From Filobasidium wieringae (lineage: Eukaryota; Basidiomycota; Tremellomycetes; Filobasidiales; Filobasidiaceae), in contig BCIV01000009.1 of assembly GCA_001600055.1 (NCBI GenBank), positions 248,001 to 312,000 on the forward strand: a DNA stretch of 64,000 nucleotides, in the 5' to 3' direction. Shown here piece by piece: positions 47,316-59,797 of the stretch (the stretch's first letter is position 1; the number at the start of each line of letters is the position of its first letter). The position numbers and the translations under genes are program-made. The notes below the pieces were generated by a model. The model saw nothing but the letters and a program-made list of their open reading frames with translations, was not told the origin of the DNA and did no database searches.

Positions 47316-48493
47316 ATGTCTCAGCTTCCTGGTCTTCCTGACGTCAAGCGGTGTTACGCGACCGTGAACGGACACCGATATCGTCAGTCTTGAATACAGT
47401 AACCACATAGAGTCTCGCTTGACCTTACTGACGTTTTTATGTGACAGATTATCTCCTTAGCCAGAAAGGAGACTCCTATACTGACACAATCGTACTTATC
47501 CATGGGTTTCCTGATCTGTCATACGGATGGAGAAGGCAAATTCCATTCCTGACCGAACTAGGTTTCAGGGTTGTTGCTATAGACACTCTAGGGCGAGTCT
47601 CTAACCGCTATAGCAATGCCAGTCGCTAATCTGAATTCTTCTTCAACAGGTATGGGGGAACTGATGCTCCTCACGACGACGATATCAAGAAAGAGCTTCA
47701 ATACTACACTGCCAAGAATAATGCTACGGCGATTAAAGAACTGATCGAGCACTTGGCTGGAGAGGAAGGCAAGAAAGCCGAACCTGCTATCGTCGTTGGC
47801 CACGATTGGGGTTCTTTCATCGCTCAAAGATTTGCCCTATGGTATCCCGAGTTGACCAAAGCACTGTGCATCGTCTGCGTGCCTTGGACCGCTGTCACTC
47901 ATCAACAAGTGTCCATTGACGACGTGATCAAGAAGCTGCCCAACTTTGCTTACCAGAAGCAATTTGCGAGTGGTGATGTTGAGAAGAGGATTGCAGAAGT
48001 GGGGGAAAAGGGAATGGAAAACTTTGTGTTATTTGGAGCCGGTGGTATGACTGAGGAAAGGAAACCGCTTTTCAATCCTCGAACCGGTATCGATCTCAAA
48101 GCGCTTGGCGGTAAAATCCATCCTACGCTGTACAACGACAAGGACGAGCTGGCATACGTGACCGAGGAATACAAGAGGCATGGAGCTCATCCTCCTCTCA
48201 ACGCTTACCGTGTCATGCCTATGAACGTTGAGGATGAAAAGGCATTGCCGAAATCGACGGATACCAAGATTGAAATTACGACCTTGTTTATTAGGGCGCT
48301 CCAGGACGAGGCTCTCCCTCCCTACATGAGTACGGGGATGGAAAACTACTTTACAGACGGGGCGTTGACCATCAAGGACATCGATGCTAATCACTTCGTG
48401 ATGCTGGAGGCTCCTGATAAGTTCAACAACACTCTGAAGGAATGGCTTGTCGGACTTAGCGGTGTCGAAAGTCGAACGAAAGCTGCATTGTAG
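47316..48493 (+). CDS. Epoxide hydrolase-like alpha/beta hydrolase
   Basis: Likely cytosolic soluble epoxide hydrolase, which adds water to epoxides of lipids or xenobiotics. The start is the ATG at 47316. Exons are 47316-47382, about 47448-47592 and 47650-48493. Motifs in order: oxyanion loop HGFPDLSYGWRRQIP, DTLGYGGTDAPHD (restored across the intron), nucleophile elbow VVGHDWGSFIAQRF with the catalytic Asp, acid region FIRALQDEALPP, and catalytic His in DANHFVMLEAPD. A helical cap lies between, as in the family. The second intron (47593-47649) starts GCGAGT and ends CAG, a GC-AG intron; reading it so restores the conserved LGYGGTD. Length of about 350 aa is normal. The stop is 61 nt from that of the convergent ABC transporter. 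Confidence 0.85.
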
Positions 48494-48554
48494 AATTACT
48501 AGTAGCGTACAACAGGAACAAGACAATTGAACGAAATACAAATTTAGTGATCCT

Positions 48555-51500
48555 TTACAACTTCTTTACGCCCTGAACCCGGTACATCACCACTAGAAGA
48601 GCCAGGAATCTCCAGGCCAAAGTTGTTCCGACCATGATCGAGATGAACTTTGCTACAGATTGATCCCTAATCTGGAACAACGCCAGAACTTGACTTCCGG
48701 TTTGTGCGACACACACACCGCTTGCTACTTCAGCTTCTGTACAGTTGAACTGATGATCGTAATAACGGCGTCAGCTAATACGTTAGGTTTAAATCGGCGA
48801 TCTGGGGTTTGTGACGTACAACAATACCACGCAGCGAATTGATCAGTTGAACCTTCGCGGCTGCCTAACAGACAGCAAACCAATTCACTTAGTTCTACAC
48901 CTTACTTGCTTGTGTAAACCACCTACCTTAAGCGGTCCGATCCAAGCGATGCCCCCAAGCCAAGCTGGAGTACTCAAAGATATGACACCAGATATAGCAC
49001 AGAACAGACTCAAAGCGGTAGAGACCAATCTGCAGTCAATTCGTCAGCATGGAACGGCTAAAACATGTCCCAGTCGAGAAACTCACGAAACGGACAGCCC
49101 CAAAGAGTTAGAAAACGTGCAGAACATGATTCCAACTGTTTCTCCCCAGCTCTGTTGTGCCCAGACGGTAACCACAAACTCGAAGTATGTGCGCGGTGTG
49201 GATTGCAGACCAATGGCGACGTTGATGAGCAGACCATATATAGCAGAAGATATTATCTCGTTCGGGAGCTCTATGATACTATAACCCAGGAGGAACGTAA
49301 AGGACGAATATGCGGCTGAGGATTGGCGTTCTGTTGCGACAGGAAGTGTTAGCGTCTTGAGCACCAGGTAGGCGGGTGTTGCTCACCATGTAAGAAGAGT
49401 AACTTATCCCGCGGGTAAATAGCGATAGAGTTTAGCAGCCCGACAAAGGCGATAGGACATGTGTTCTGGATCGTCAAACCAATCAAGTTCTGTGCATCTT
49501 GTGGACCTCGACCAAGACGTTGATAATAGACCTGGAAGAGACGTTAGCCTTTGTAGTAGCGGACGTATGGCTGTCGTGTACTTACCAGGAAAACGAGACC
49601 CAAACCAGGACATTGAGTCAAACGGTTCCAAAACTGAGTGTGATATGATCGAATCAGCTCGAATCCTATAGCAGCTAATAAGATCGACTTACCACTTCTT
49701 GTTGTCGCCAGAGATTCATCCACATCCGTTGAAGGACGATGGGGAGAGCCACGATTAGGTTGGTAGTCTTTTGTGAACCAGGTTTTGAGTGGTAGTGACT
49801 GAGCCGATCCTGAGCCGCTGATTGCGAACCTTGCTGCTCCTTACGCCACGAGTCCGTCAGTTCGAGAACTCGTTGTTTCGATGCCTCTTTGTTAGCAGGA
49901 CGAGGGTCTATGGAGACTGAATCGAGTAGATGACTATATGCCAAGTGTCAGCGACCGCTGTCAGTCCTCGCAGACTGTACAGCTTACTCGGCAGGATTCA
50001 TTAGCTCAGGTACAGGATAACCTGCCTCCTCGAAGTATTGCATGGAGTCCTGACGCTTGCCACCATACTGCACACAACTGCAGTATCAGCTTTGTCTAAG
50101 ATAATCATGTCAATTCGGCTTACGACCATCGTACCTGCCCCCGACAAGAGCATGACGTTATCGATTGCGTGCCAGATATCGCTTCTTGGTTGATGAATCG
50201 TCACCTGGTGATGTACCATAGACGCCGTCAGCAAGCACAGTTTAGATGAAGTAACAGTACTGACTATAACGGTTTTGCCTGAAGCCGCGATATCCTTGAG
50301 GGCCTGTATCACGTTCAGTGCGATACTCGCATCCAAGCCTATTTGCGCAGATTAGTATGATTACCCCGGACAGACACTTTAAAATGGTGACCTGCCTGAG
50401 CTTGGCTCGTCGACCAGCAAGACGTTGGGGTTGTTGATTACTGAGAAGGCAATCAGATCAAGCACAGAGGAAAAACTTAGTCATAACTTACGTTCTACGG
50501 CCAAAGATAAGCGGCGTTTCTCTCCGCCTGAGATACCTTTGACCAACTCCCCGCCAACTTTGATGTCTGCAACGTCCTTCAAACCTAGCAAGGTCATGAT
50601 TTCCTCGGCCCTAGCTATCTTGGCTTCACGACTGAATGTTTCTGGCAATCGCAGAACTGCAGCAAAGTGTAATCTGCGCGATGCGGTATCAGTAACCTTT
50701 TTCTTGTGCGCTTTCCTCCAACGCACGTTTCCCTAACCGTCAGTGCAGGCAAATGCCAGTCATCTTCTTGCTCTACATATGCGATCTGGATATCTTTGGG
50801 ATCCAAGGCTTGCTGATTCGCACTTCCATAGAGGACTTGACCAGACCGTCCGAATTTGGCAAATGCACCTGCTCGCATTGGTCGACGACCTAGTATCTGT
50901 AGCAGTGTCGACTTCCCGCCTCCTGATGGTCCACATATTGCGGTGAGCTCGCCAGCTATGGCGAACTACGATGATCAGAGACCTAACCGGATGACTGTTA
51001 GAGGTAGCGTACCTGGAAATGACATGTTGATGTCCGTCAAGATCGTCTTTTGACGGGCTGATCGGAATGGTCTCCATTTTGTCCAGTAACAGTACAGTGA
51101 GGAAATCTTCGATATGTGTCAGTTTGACTCCAGCAAGCTTCCTTCTGAGATACAGCTCACCTCCACTGCAACTTTCGACTTATTCAGTTCGGCCACACCT
51201 TGATCGTTCGAACCTTCGGACCTGGTATAGAAAGATCGTTTACTAGCAGTGGCGTGCTGGTTATGTAGCAATGTGTCAGCCAAAAGCTGTCTCGCCATAC
51301 TGCGGGAGTTCTAACCTTGACGCCGCCTGGTTTGAAAAACTGCAGTGGTCGAGTAAGTTATGAGCAACCAAATTTGAATGAATTCGTCCTGCTTACAGTT
51401 AACGCCAATGCTGTCAACATCCATAAACCTGCTATCAGAGCAATGAACTCTCCGAAGTATACCCCTACTCCATCTAGCGGGATATCAAGCGATCTCAGAA

Positions 51501-54495
51501 CGTTGTCCCCATCACACTGAGTCAGAGATGCCGCAGTGTCAGTTGGACAATTGAATCGTCGCCCAATGAACTGGCTTGTAGCGATGATGCGATATGCATA
51601 ATACTGCGGACCAAGGTATCTATTATCAATATCGTTAGCCAGTCTCGGGGACAAACTGTGAAAAACCTCTTACTTGACCCAGTCAACGTATGGTGGGACA
51701 TTCACAAGGAGAAATCCAGCCGACAGGGTTTGAAACAGATTGGCCACGTTCGCGATGATAGAAGCTTGCGCATAGGGACGAATCAAGGACGCCTTCATGC
51801 AATATGGGAATCAGCATTGATCAGAGGCAGCTCTCGAGATTCACTAACGCAAAGGAAAGAAAGCCCCTGAGTAGCCAGCTGTGCAAGCAACGTCTATATA
51901 TAACATTAGATAGGTTTAGACGCTGTAAATAATCCAGTGCTACAGATTTTCACTCACAGCTGCAAAGGAAACAAATATCGTCTTGGCATCTTTGCGCATA
52001 TTAGCCAGGTAGAACGTTATCACTAAATACCGCAATTTTCAGTTATCTATCGTACTACCCTTCGGGCGATACACGTAGCCTTACCGGTGAATATGGCCGG
52101 GAAAACAAAGCCAGGGATAAGCCATGTCAGAAAATCCGCAACGACATATGCAGCAGGCGCCTGCGTTAGAATAGGGATCAGCTAGGATATTAAAGCTGAC
52201 GAATCCGACATACGTATAGGCCATCTTCTCGGTCCCGATCGAATTTGATCAACTCATCGCAATATCGCCACGTCCTGGCAAATGGTGCCAAGTCAGCGAA
52301 AAAGAGAAATGATGACGCGAAATACCGTGAGCCTACCAGAATACTACAACAGGCGGCGGTGTTTCAAAGATTATCAGCATGTAACGAAAAAACATCGTGT
52401 TCAATGTGTGGCTAACCTTGGACTACGTCAAAGAGCACTTACATCAGCAAATGGCAATCTAGGCTATAGTCTGGAATACTTACTGAGGTAGAAATATATC
52501 GGGACCATTTGGTAGGTCAGGGTTTTGAGACTCTGAATATCGGTCGGGTTCTCTTGTAGATCATAAAAAGCCAGCCCGACAACAATCGAAGTTAACACAC
52601 TCTGCATCAAGAATGCGATAAGTAGAGGATAGTTGCGATAAACATCGACATGGTTGCGGCGAAGTAAGATAAAAATCTGATTAGGGAAATTCGCTCTTCT
52701 TCCCGATCGAGTCGACCGTAATTTGATTCCATGTTGCCTTGATCTTTCCGATTGATTGGGAGTATTGTCGTTCTCCGCCAGCTCGTTGCTGCCGGACGAA
52801 GCCTCTCTACGTTTACACCAAGCATCGACGAGTTTGTTGACCGATTTCTTGGTTTCAACTTCCCGTTGCGGGTCACGGTTATCCACTGAAGTGATATCTA
52901 TCAAGAAATCTAACAAAACACGTTGTCAGACAATTCTTTGCAATTATCCGAGTGGAGATTTCACTAACCTAGAGGATTGACCCGGTTCTCGACCTTTTGC
53001 CCCAGGCTGTCAAACCAGGCAAGACAATCGTCCTTCTTTCCACTATAAGCCACTTGACCTTTTGTGAGAAGGACAATCCGATCGAAAAGCTTCCATGCAT
53101 CTGAGCGTGGTGCGTGGATTGACAAGATGATTGTTCTGCCCTTCTTTGCTAGCGCACTGAGATTCTGTAGTAAAAGATAGGCAGTGAATGCGTCTGATCA
53201 CAACCAAGACTCGAGATCAGATTAAGCCGCATGTCTAAAGATTCGATCCATCCTTACCTAGACCAGTGGTGACTTCCTGTTGAGAGCCGCAATACATCAG
53301 CACATGTCAACATAAACTCTTTTTCGAACCAAGACTAACGTCCAAAATCAGGACAGAAGGCAACGTAACAAGCACACAGCCGATCGAGAGTCGTCGACCT
53401 AAGTAGTTTAGTTATAAATCAGTGATCCACAAGCCAAACGATTTCGAAGATCCTTACTTACGCTGTCCGCCAGAGATACCTTTCCTGAGTGCTCCTCCGA
53501 CCAAGGTATCACCTATCTCCTCTAATCCGAGTTCTGACGATAGCGCAGAATTTTAGTGTGCCTCCATGACACAGCGTAACGAGGGTGCCTACCTTGTAAG
53601 GTCTGTTCCACTATTCGCTTGCGGGTAGTCGAGGGAACTGAGGACGGCAGGCGTAGTGCAGCAGCCTATTAAAAAGGAGGATGAATATTCACTTCCATTT
53701 CTGTTCTTGCAATCACCGTAAACTCACGTAGTACAACGTTTCCCGAACTGCACTCATCGCAACTCAATCGTCAAAACCGCTTTCAAGTCTGTGTACGGCC
53801 AAGTTTAAGACTTACCAGTGAGATGTTCAACCAGGAAATCCTGTTGCCTAACAAAACCTATCCTCTCTCTATATTCTTTGCCTTGCAGTGGTTTTGCAAT
53901 GGACCCATCTTCGCTGCAGTCTAGTCCTATGACGGTCCCTGACTCGAGAGGAAGTGAAGATTGAGCTGAAGCTCTCATTGCGTGAAGGAGGGATGTTTTG
54001 CCTGATCCCGATCCTCCCAGGCTGTGAGGATGTGAGCACATATATGTTATGATAAATCGTATCCATTGTGTGATGTTAGGCTAGATATCATACTTACATG
54101 GCAAGCATTTCTCTAGGGTAACATTCGCATGAAACATCATTGAGGATAACCTTTCGTCCGTCCGACTGTTCAGCCTCCGGTTCCCCTTCCAATTCCGGTC
54201 GATCGTTAGCATTCTCTCCTACATATCTTCCAGTCTCCGTGCTGGCCGAGTGATCGCCCGCAGCGAGATGCAATTGAGTCGCCTTCGTATCGACTTTCCC
54301 ATCCTCTATCTGTTCAGGTTTCTTTCTGCGACGAGCTTTCAGTTTCTGGACTAATTTCGATTCGTTCCTCTTGACGACTAGAGTCAGATTCCGTACGGAT
54401 ACGATAGTCTCTGGGGGTGCAGGAAGAGCTAGAAGAGCATTGTCATCGTCCTCTGAATTGGTGGATCGAACATCCGTGGCTAGGTCGGGGTTCAT
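48555..54495 (-). CDS. Full-length ABCG transporter (NBD-TMD-NBD-TMD), YOL075C-like
   Basis: ATP-driven membrane exporter made of two White-type halves in tandem, as in yeast YOL075C; the substrate is unknown. The start is the ATG at 54495; there are many short exons. NBD1 has Walker A LGGSGSGKTSLL, Q-loop FVRQQDF, signature KGISGGQR, Walker B VLILD then EVTTGLD, and H-loop SIHAPRSD. TMD1 follows (about 52900-51300). NBD2 has [53 protein letters not shown] and TIHQPRSD. TMD2 runs to the end FLALLVVMYRVQGVKKL, with the stop at 48555. Both halves look catalytically complete. An insertion of roughly 80 charged residues (54360-54170) sits between the first strands of NBD1 and Walker A. Some exon boundaries in the TMDs are not resolved. 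Confidence 0.88.
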
Positions 54496-55731
54496 TCTGA
54501 TCTTGCGGTCCTAGTTGATGGGCAGTAGTGTTCTCTCAGAAAAGACCATCCGCTATAGCCTGAGTCGCGGTATTGGTGTTAAGAGGTATGATTATAGAGG
54601 AGGCCACACTCAGGTATGAGGTTGCCCCGCGAAGCAATCGACGTAAATATAGATCGTCCATAAGTGTTCAGTTTCAGCTCATCATCTCGTGAACATCGCG
54701 AGGGATACCAAGAGCAAGATCGAGTTCGCGTAACATCACGTTATCGAGTTACGCAATGTTATGGCAGAGAATTCACCGAGCTTCTGCCGACTCTGCCTGG
54801 AACGATTTCTCGACCTTACAACTTCTTCAGCTAGCAAATGGGTGTGGAACACGGATAGCTCTTTCTTGACCTACCATACGTTAAATCAAATCAGAAGATA
54901 GGGATCAGAAAGGTCCTGTTATCCGCTTTTCCCTAGCTCCTCTGCCTCTTATCTGTTAGCAAGATCAGTCAAGTTGGGAGTGGTCAAGCGTCCGAAGACA
55001 GAGGCTTGATCCGCCACGATCCAGTCAGTGTCGGTGTACCTAGTAGCCATACTTCCCTAAAGAATGTACCAGTCATCAAAACGTCTGATCTAAGATTTCT
55101 GTCGATAGGCGCAACCTGAGATTCACTAACGATCTGTTCGGCAGTATCATAATTAACAAAATTGATAGGAACCAAATGGCAGATGGGATTTGCAGAAAAT
55201 TCAGCGATACAACGGTTCTTAGGCAACCTCTCGAGAAGAAACCCATTGAAACACGATCTTGTGCTCGGGTCCAATCACTTGGCGAGTGCTGCTAAACGGA
55301 GAACCAAAAAAGCGCCGCGACTGGGAAATAGCCAAAACAGGAGGCGGTGTTCCATGAAGTCCCTGACCATGCCGGAAATCCCGGATAACGTAGATGATTG
55401 TTCAGTTGCGATGCTCCCAACAGGTCGATAGAGCTGGATTCATCCTCTCCACCTCTTTCGAGTTTACATGAGATCAAGCGGGACATACATGGCAATCTAA
55501 TCCAGCGGAGCCGAACTCTCCGTGCGTGCCCGCATAAGGAAGGCAATTGCAGATATATTGATCGATCCAGGACCTCGGTTTCGTCGTTCTCAGTACAATA
55601 CTTCGCATTTGAGACAGCTTTTGGTCTCTACTACCGCTACAACCCACTGTATTTAGCTTTCATAGTAAGGCGATTAGACGCGCGTTTGACGGAATAATCA
55701 GCGCGCTTACGCTTCATTAATAGACCCGGAT
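54496..55731. other. Divergent intergenic region with overlapping open frames
   Basis: 1.24 kb between the ABC transporter start and the rightward secreted-protein gene. From about 55000 to 55550 all three leftward frames are partly open (for example 55274-54984 containing LLERLPKNRCIAEFSANPIC), and a rightward frame spans 55398-55697. None has a motif I know, and the frames do not join into one gene. This may be chance, a decayed gene, or an unrecognised small gene. Confidence 0.4.
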
Positions 55732-56336
55732 ATGGTGTCCTTCATCTCAATTGCTCTTCTATCTCTTGTTGCGCTGCTAGGTCAAGCAAACGGGGCCCCT
55801 AAAAATGGTACCGCCTGTAAAACAGTCATCCCCGGCATCTACACAAACAACGCAAGCACCCCGGACTGCCCCAACGGGACTCGGCGACATCTGACCCAAG
55901 AGGAGCTGCAATGCGCGATGAACGACTTTGCGAAAATCTTCTACACCGAAAAGGATGTTCCCAAGGCGATGAATAAATATGTGGCTTCCAACTATGTCCA
56001 GCACAACCCGGGCTTCAAGGACGGACGAGCCGCTGCTATCCAGTCATTAGCGCCTATATTTGGCAACAAAGAGGCGTCTTTCGAGGTCAGTCGGGATCTG
56101 GCGAAGATATACCTTGAATGATCTTGACTGATGACGTCTCTCTTCAGCTCGCTCGTGTCATGGTAGGACCCGAATATACGACTGTCCATATCAAGGCTCA
56201 ACTTTCAGCCGGCGCACCCTATACCAACGTTTTCGACGTTTATCGTACGCAAGGATCTTGCATCTTGGAACACTGGGACTGCTTGCAGCCCGTCATAATC
56301 GACAACACCACCCTCAGCACGCATCCGTACTTTTGA
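55732..56336 (+). CDS. Secreted SnoaL-like (NTF2-fold) protein
   Basis: Small protein, about 180 aa, of the SnoaL-like/NTF2-like superfamily, some members of which catalyse aldol-type or cyclase reactions; the role here is unknown. The ATG at 55732 begins a clear signal peptide (MVSFISIALLSLVALLGQANG), so secretion is expected. The mature part opens with a short Cys-containing segment and N-glycosylation sites (NGT, NAS), then the fold's typical blocks: FAKIFYTEKDVPKAMNKYVA, NYVQHNPGFKDGRAAAIQSL, and after one intron (about 56084-56148) VHIKAQLS, FDVYRTQGSCILEHWDCLQP. The YVQHNP and EHWD motifs are the family pattern. The gene ends at 56336, 151 bp from the end of the convergent membrane-protein gene. 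Confidence 0.75.
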
Positions 56337-56487
56337 GTCGACAGCGAATGTCGATGCCACGCGCCGCTTGTCTAATAAGCCAAATCGCAGTATGAGCTAG
56401 TCCAGAGTTTGGGTGTACATAATGTCGTAAAGACTCAGTAATGGCTACAAGATCAAGCAGATGAAACGTTTCGTTCTAGCCTAAAGT

Positions 56488-58505
56488 TCAGCGTCTAGCG
56501 CCTGTCTCGTTTGGTCGACTCTGCTGTGTCGGGACTTCCTCATAAGCAGGTGGAAGGTGTCTGGTAGCAGTATTTCCCGATCAGATCACGTGCATAAGCA
56601 AGAAAAAGAGGCAAGGACGACTCACATGACTCCTTCCGGACCAGCTACCTCACCCTCCGTATCCTGAACGAATCCAGCGTCCAAATGTCGGACGATGGTA
56701 GCGGGCCGTTCCTGTCCTAGCTGATTCATAGACCTCCTCCCTTTCACTCCAAGGGTATTCGCCCTGGTACTGAATCGATCCGATAGGTTACCTTCCGAAT
56801 CAACCAACCTCAATGGAGGCGTTGTGAAGGGGGATATATTATCTTCGTCCATAGTCCTTCCGGAAGGCCCGGTACCTTCTCCCAAGTCAGAATTAGGCTC
56901 ATGGATCCCTAGCCTGGTCCTCTCTCTCGTTCCCCTTGCACCACCGACCTCTAACGGTGAACTGTTTAACGATCTTCCCTGCTCTTCCCCACAATCCATT
57001 GGCGAATCAATAGACGGGGTCGCATAAGGGGACAACTGCACCCCTTGTCCAACCACCTCCCTTCTGTCATAGGAAAATCCGTCCGACAACGATGCCGGTG
57101 TGCTTTCCCCCTCTGGAGTTTGACTCCCACTCTCGGTCTGAGCGAGGAAAGGTAGTTCTAATCTCGGAACCGATCCTGCTCTTTCCGTCTTTCCTACGAT
57201 ATCTTCCTCCCTGTCGATCGCGGAAGGCTTGTCTGATCCCAACAAATCCGTCTCCGAGCGATCGTTCCATTGAGTAGTGTTTCTAGAGTGAGCACTCTTT
57301 TTGACTTGACGGCGGCGGCGATAGAAGAGGAATGCACCGATGAGAAGGCAGACGACCACCCCGCCTACGATTCCTCCTACGATCGCTCCTAGATTCGATG
57401 ATTTGCCTTTTTGGCTGTCAATGAACCGGTAATCAGTCTCCCTCGAGCTTGGAATCACGTAAACGATGAACAACCTACTTTGGCTCATTCGAATCTGTCG
57501 AACCCGATTGAGCAGGTACGGATTGAGTGACCACGCTGGTACTGGTCACTCGCACCGTGCTTTGCGCAGTGGAACTTGCTTGCGTAGAGGTTCGTGCGGT
57601 AGGGAGAGGAGAGATGTTGGTTAGGCAGGAAGTGGTAGTCCCTTGATTCACTTGAAGTAGCTCGGAACTGTAAAGAGAGTCAACAAGGAGTTTGTTAGCC
57701 GTATGCCGTATGATTCACGGTAAGGTGTGATCGTCTCACCTGCCTCCGTTCCCATAACCCCCTTGATCGAGCATGACAACCTCCACCTGCTCTCCCTGTG
57801 CCACATCGACAGTCCAGTCAAAGCTGCCCACCCCTTGCTTATCCGTCCTGTAGATTTCCCAGATTCTACCAGATGGAGTCAATCCGACGATGCTAAGAGG
57901 GGCGGTATAACTTGTTCCCCAAGTGATGGTAAGCGGGGAACAAGAAGAGGGGTTGAATGTAGAGAAATCGAACATGAAATCCACTTGGGCGTCATTTGCT
58001 GCTACCAAGCAAGAGGAAGATCCTGCATTGATCGCTGTTCAGGTAAGGTAAACAATCGATTCAACAGAAGGCTCTGGAGGGCGATCAACGGGAAAGACTC
58101 ACTTTTTCGAGCGGTGGTCGTAGTAGCGTTGTAGCCACCGTTATCCCACATAGAAGCTATGTAACCCGAACCAGCGGGCATCTTGATAGGTCCTACCGTG
58201 TGAGGTGAAGTTGATGAACCTGGAATCGTAAATGTTTGTACGATGCGAGAGTCTGCATGTTCAGTCTGTAGCAATCCAGATGAATGCTCCCGATCAGCCC
58301 TGACTAAACCTGGGTAACCTCGTACGAATAGGTGCCCGCTTACGGGAAGAACGATCAAGTGTAGATCACCACCATCGCTGTCCGACCATGTCACCTGTAC
58401 GTCACCACATGCATCTATCTCACTCAGGGTATAGGTGAGGGCCTGAATTTGGGTGACTAGGATGGAGGTGAGGAGAAGGAGAAACGATCGTCGGTGCGGG
58501 TTCAT
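56488..58505 (-). CDS. Single-pass surface membrane protein with PPxY tail
   Basis: Predicted plasma-membrane protein. The ATG at 58505 begins a signal peptide (FLLLLTSILVTQIQA). The ectodomain has two related halves, each containing a WTDGG/TWGTSYTAPL-type strand and a closing WDNGGYN or LDQGGYGNGG motif. A Ser/Thr-rich stalk follows, then one membrane span (LGAIVGGIVGGVVVCLLIGA) and a basic stop-transfer RRRR. The long cytoplasmic tail is Ser/Pro-rich. The apparent stop after EGVM lies in an intron (56561-56625, donor GTGAGT); splicing in phase 2 to 56560-56488 gives a new C-terminus containing PPAYEEV, a PPxY motif. The layout recalls fungal Mid2/Wsc/Axl2-like surface sensors, but I see no WSC or cadherin domain, so a sensor role is inference. 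Confidence 0.75.
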
Positions 58506-59797
58506 CGTATCGAACGGAAAGGGTATGGTGTATGGGCACTGCTGCTACCTGGTAGCTATGCAAAGACGTTGAAGCTGTGTTGGATTGAAAACGAGTGTGA
58601 TAGGCCCCCTGTCGCCTGTCGATGTGAGTGAACGAGTGAGGCTGGCGAGGTTGGCTAGCTGTAGCTAGGACGGTGATGATTTCGATGGAATGACCCGATG
58701 AAGTAATGTTGATTGACTGTTACAAGCTAGAAGTCGCACGGGCCCTTACAACCGAGCTCTAGTCGCAGTTGTCAGAGGAGCTTGACTCTATAAACATGCC
58801 GAAGCTGCCGAACAACATCCCGTCTTCCCCTTGTTCCAACATCCCCGACGTTTCAGCTTTCCTTGCCCTGATCACATCTGCACGGTATTTGTTTACATCC
58901 ATCCAGCCACACTCGGTTTGTTATCGTCGGAACCAGATCTCATGTGCGTTTCATCTTTCTCGCTTACGTTCCCGTGCCTTTCGCGAGGAGAAGTAGAAAC
59001 TGACTGAACCGATTTTCAAACACGATAGCTGGCCGTTGCTGCATAAATCTGCCTTGTGGAGTCCCTAAAGCACGATTGACGTGAAGTCCTTGCTACCTCG
59101 TCAACGTTCCCGCATGCAAATGCCTCATGCCTCATCAACCTATGAGAACTCGTAGAGGGTTGTGCGAAGGTGAACATCTACAGCTCTCGCATCAGTCTGA
59201 CGTTCTTCCATGTGGCACTCATGTGACTCACGACCCTGAACAAGCCGATAAACACCGTCATACCTCAGAAAGATGCCCAAATAATCTCAGAGAATTGGAG
59301 GGCCGAGCACCCCGGAACTGTCCTTTTCCGCTTCGCGCTAGAAGCTCGATCAGATCGTAAACAAACAATCCAACGTAGATGTTCGGTCAACTTCTATAGC
59401 GTGTCAACCCTTAGATCTTCACTACGACCACTACTACTACAGTGTACAGACTACTGATTGACATGCATGATGCCGATCGACAATTGACAATGACAATAAC
59501 GATGATGTGTACATGGACGACATGGAGATACAGTTTGTCAACAAACCAACAAAGATATCGAGAATTAAATGTAGCTGAAAATACGGAAATGGATGATGTG
59601 GTGGATTTTTTTGGCACTTGGCTAGAACGATGTGAGGTTCGGCCTTTGGCATTTGACTGTTTCCCCGTGTATATGTTTTGAATGCAAGGCATCCGTTTCC
59701 GATCAGGTATCGCAACGATCGATCGTCAACGTTTGCGTGTGTCGATGTGTGGGTGTGGATGTATGGGGTCTTGAGACGAAGGACCTCCCCTCCTTGA
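58506..59797. other. Intergenic region
   Basis: 1.29 kb between two leftward genes. It should carry the promoter of the surface protein and the 3' end of CDC6. A short ACT/CTAC simple repeat lies at about 59421-59440. Overlapping open frames at 59411-59835 on both strands have low-complexity, Val/Ser/His-rich translations and no motif. Nothing convincing was found. Confidence 0.5.
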
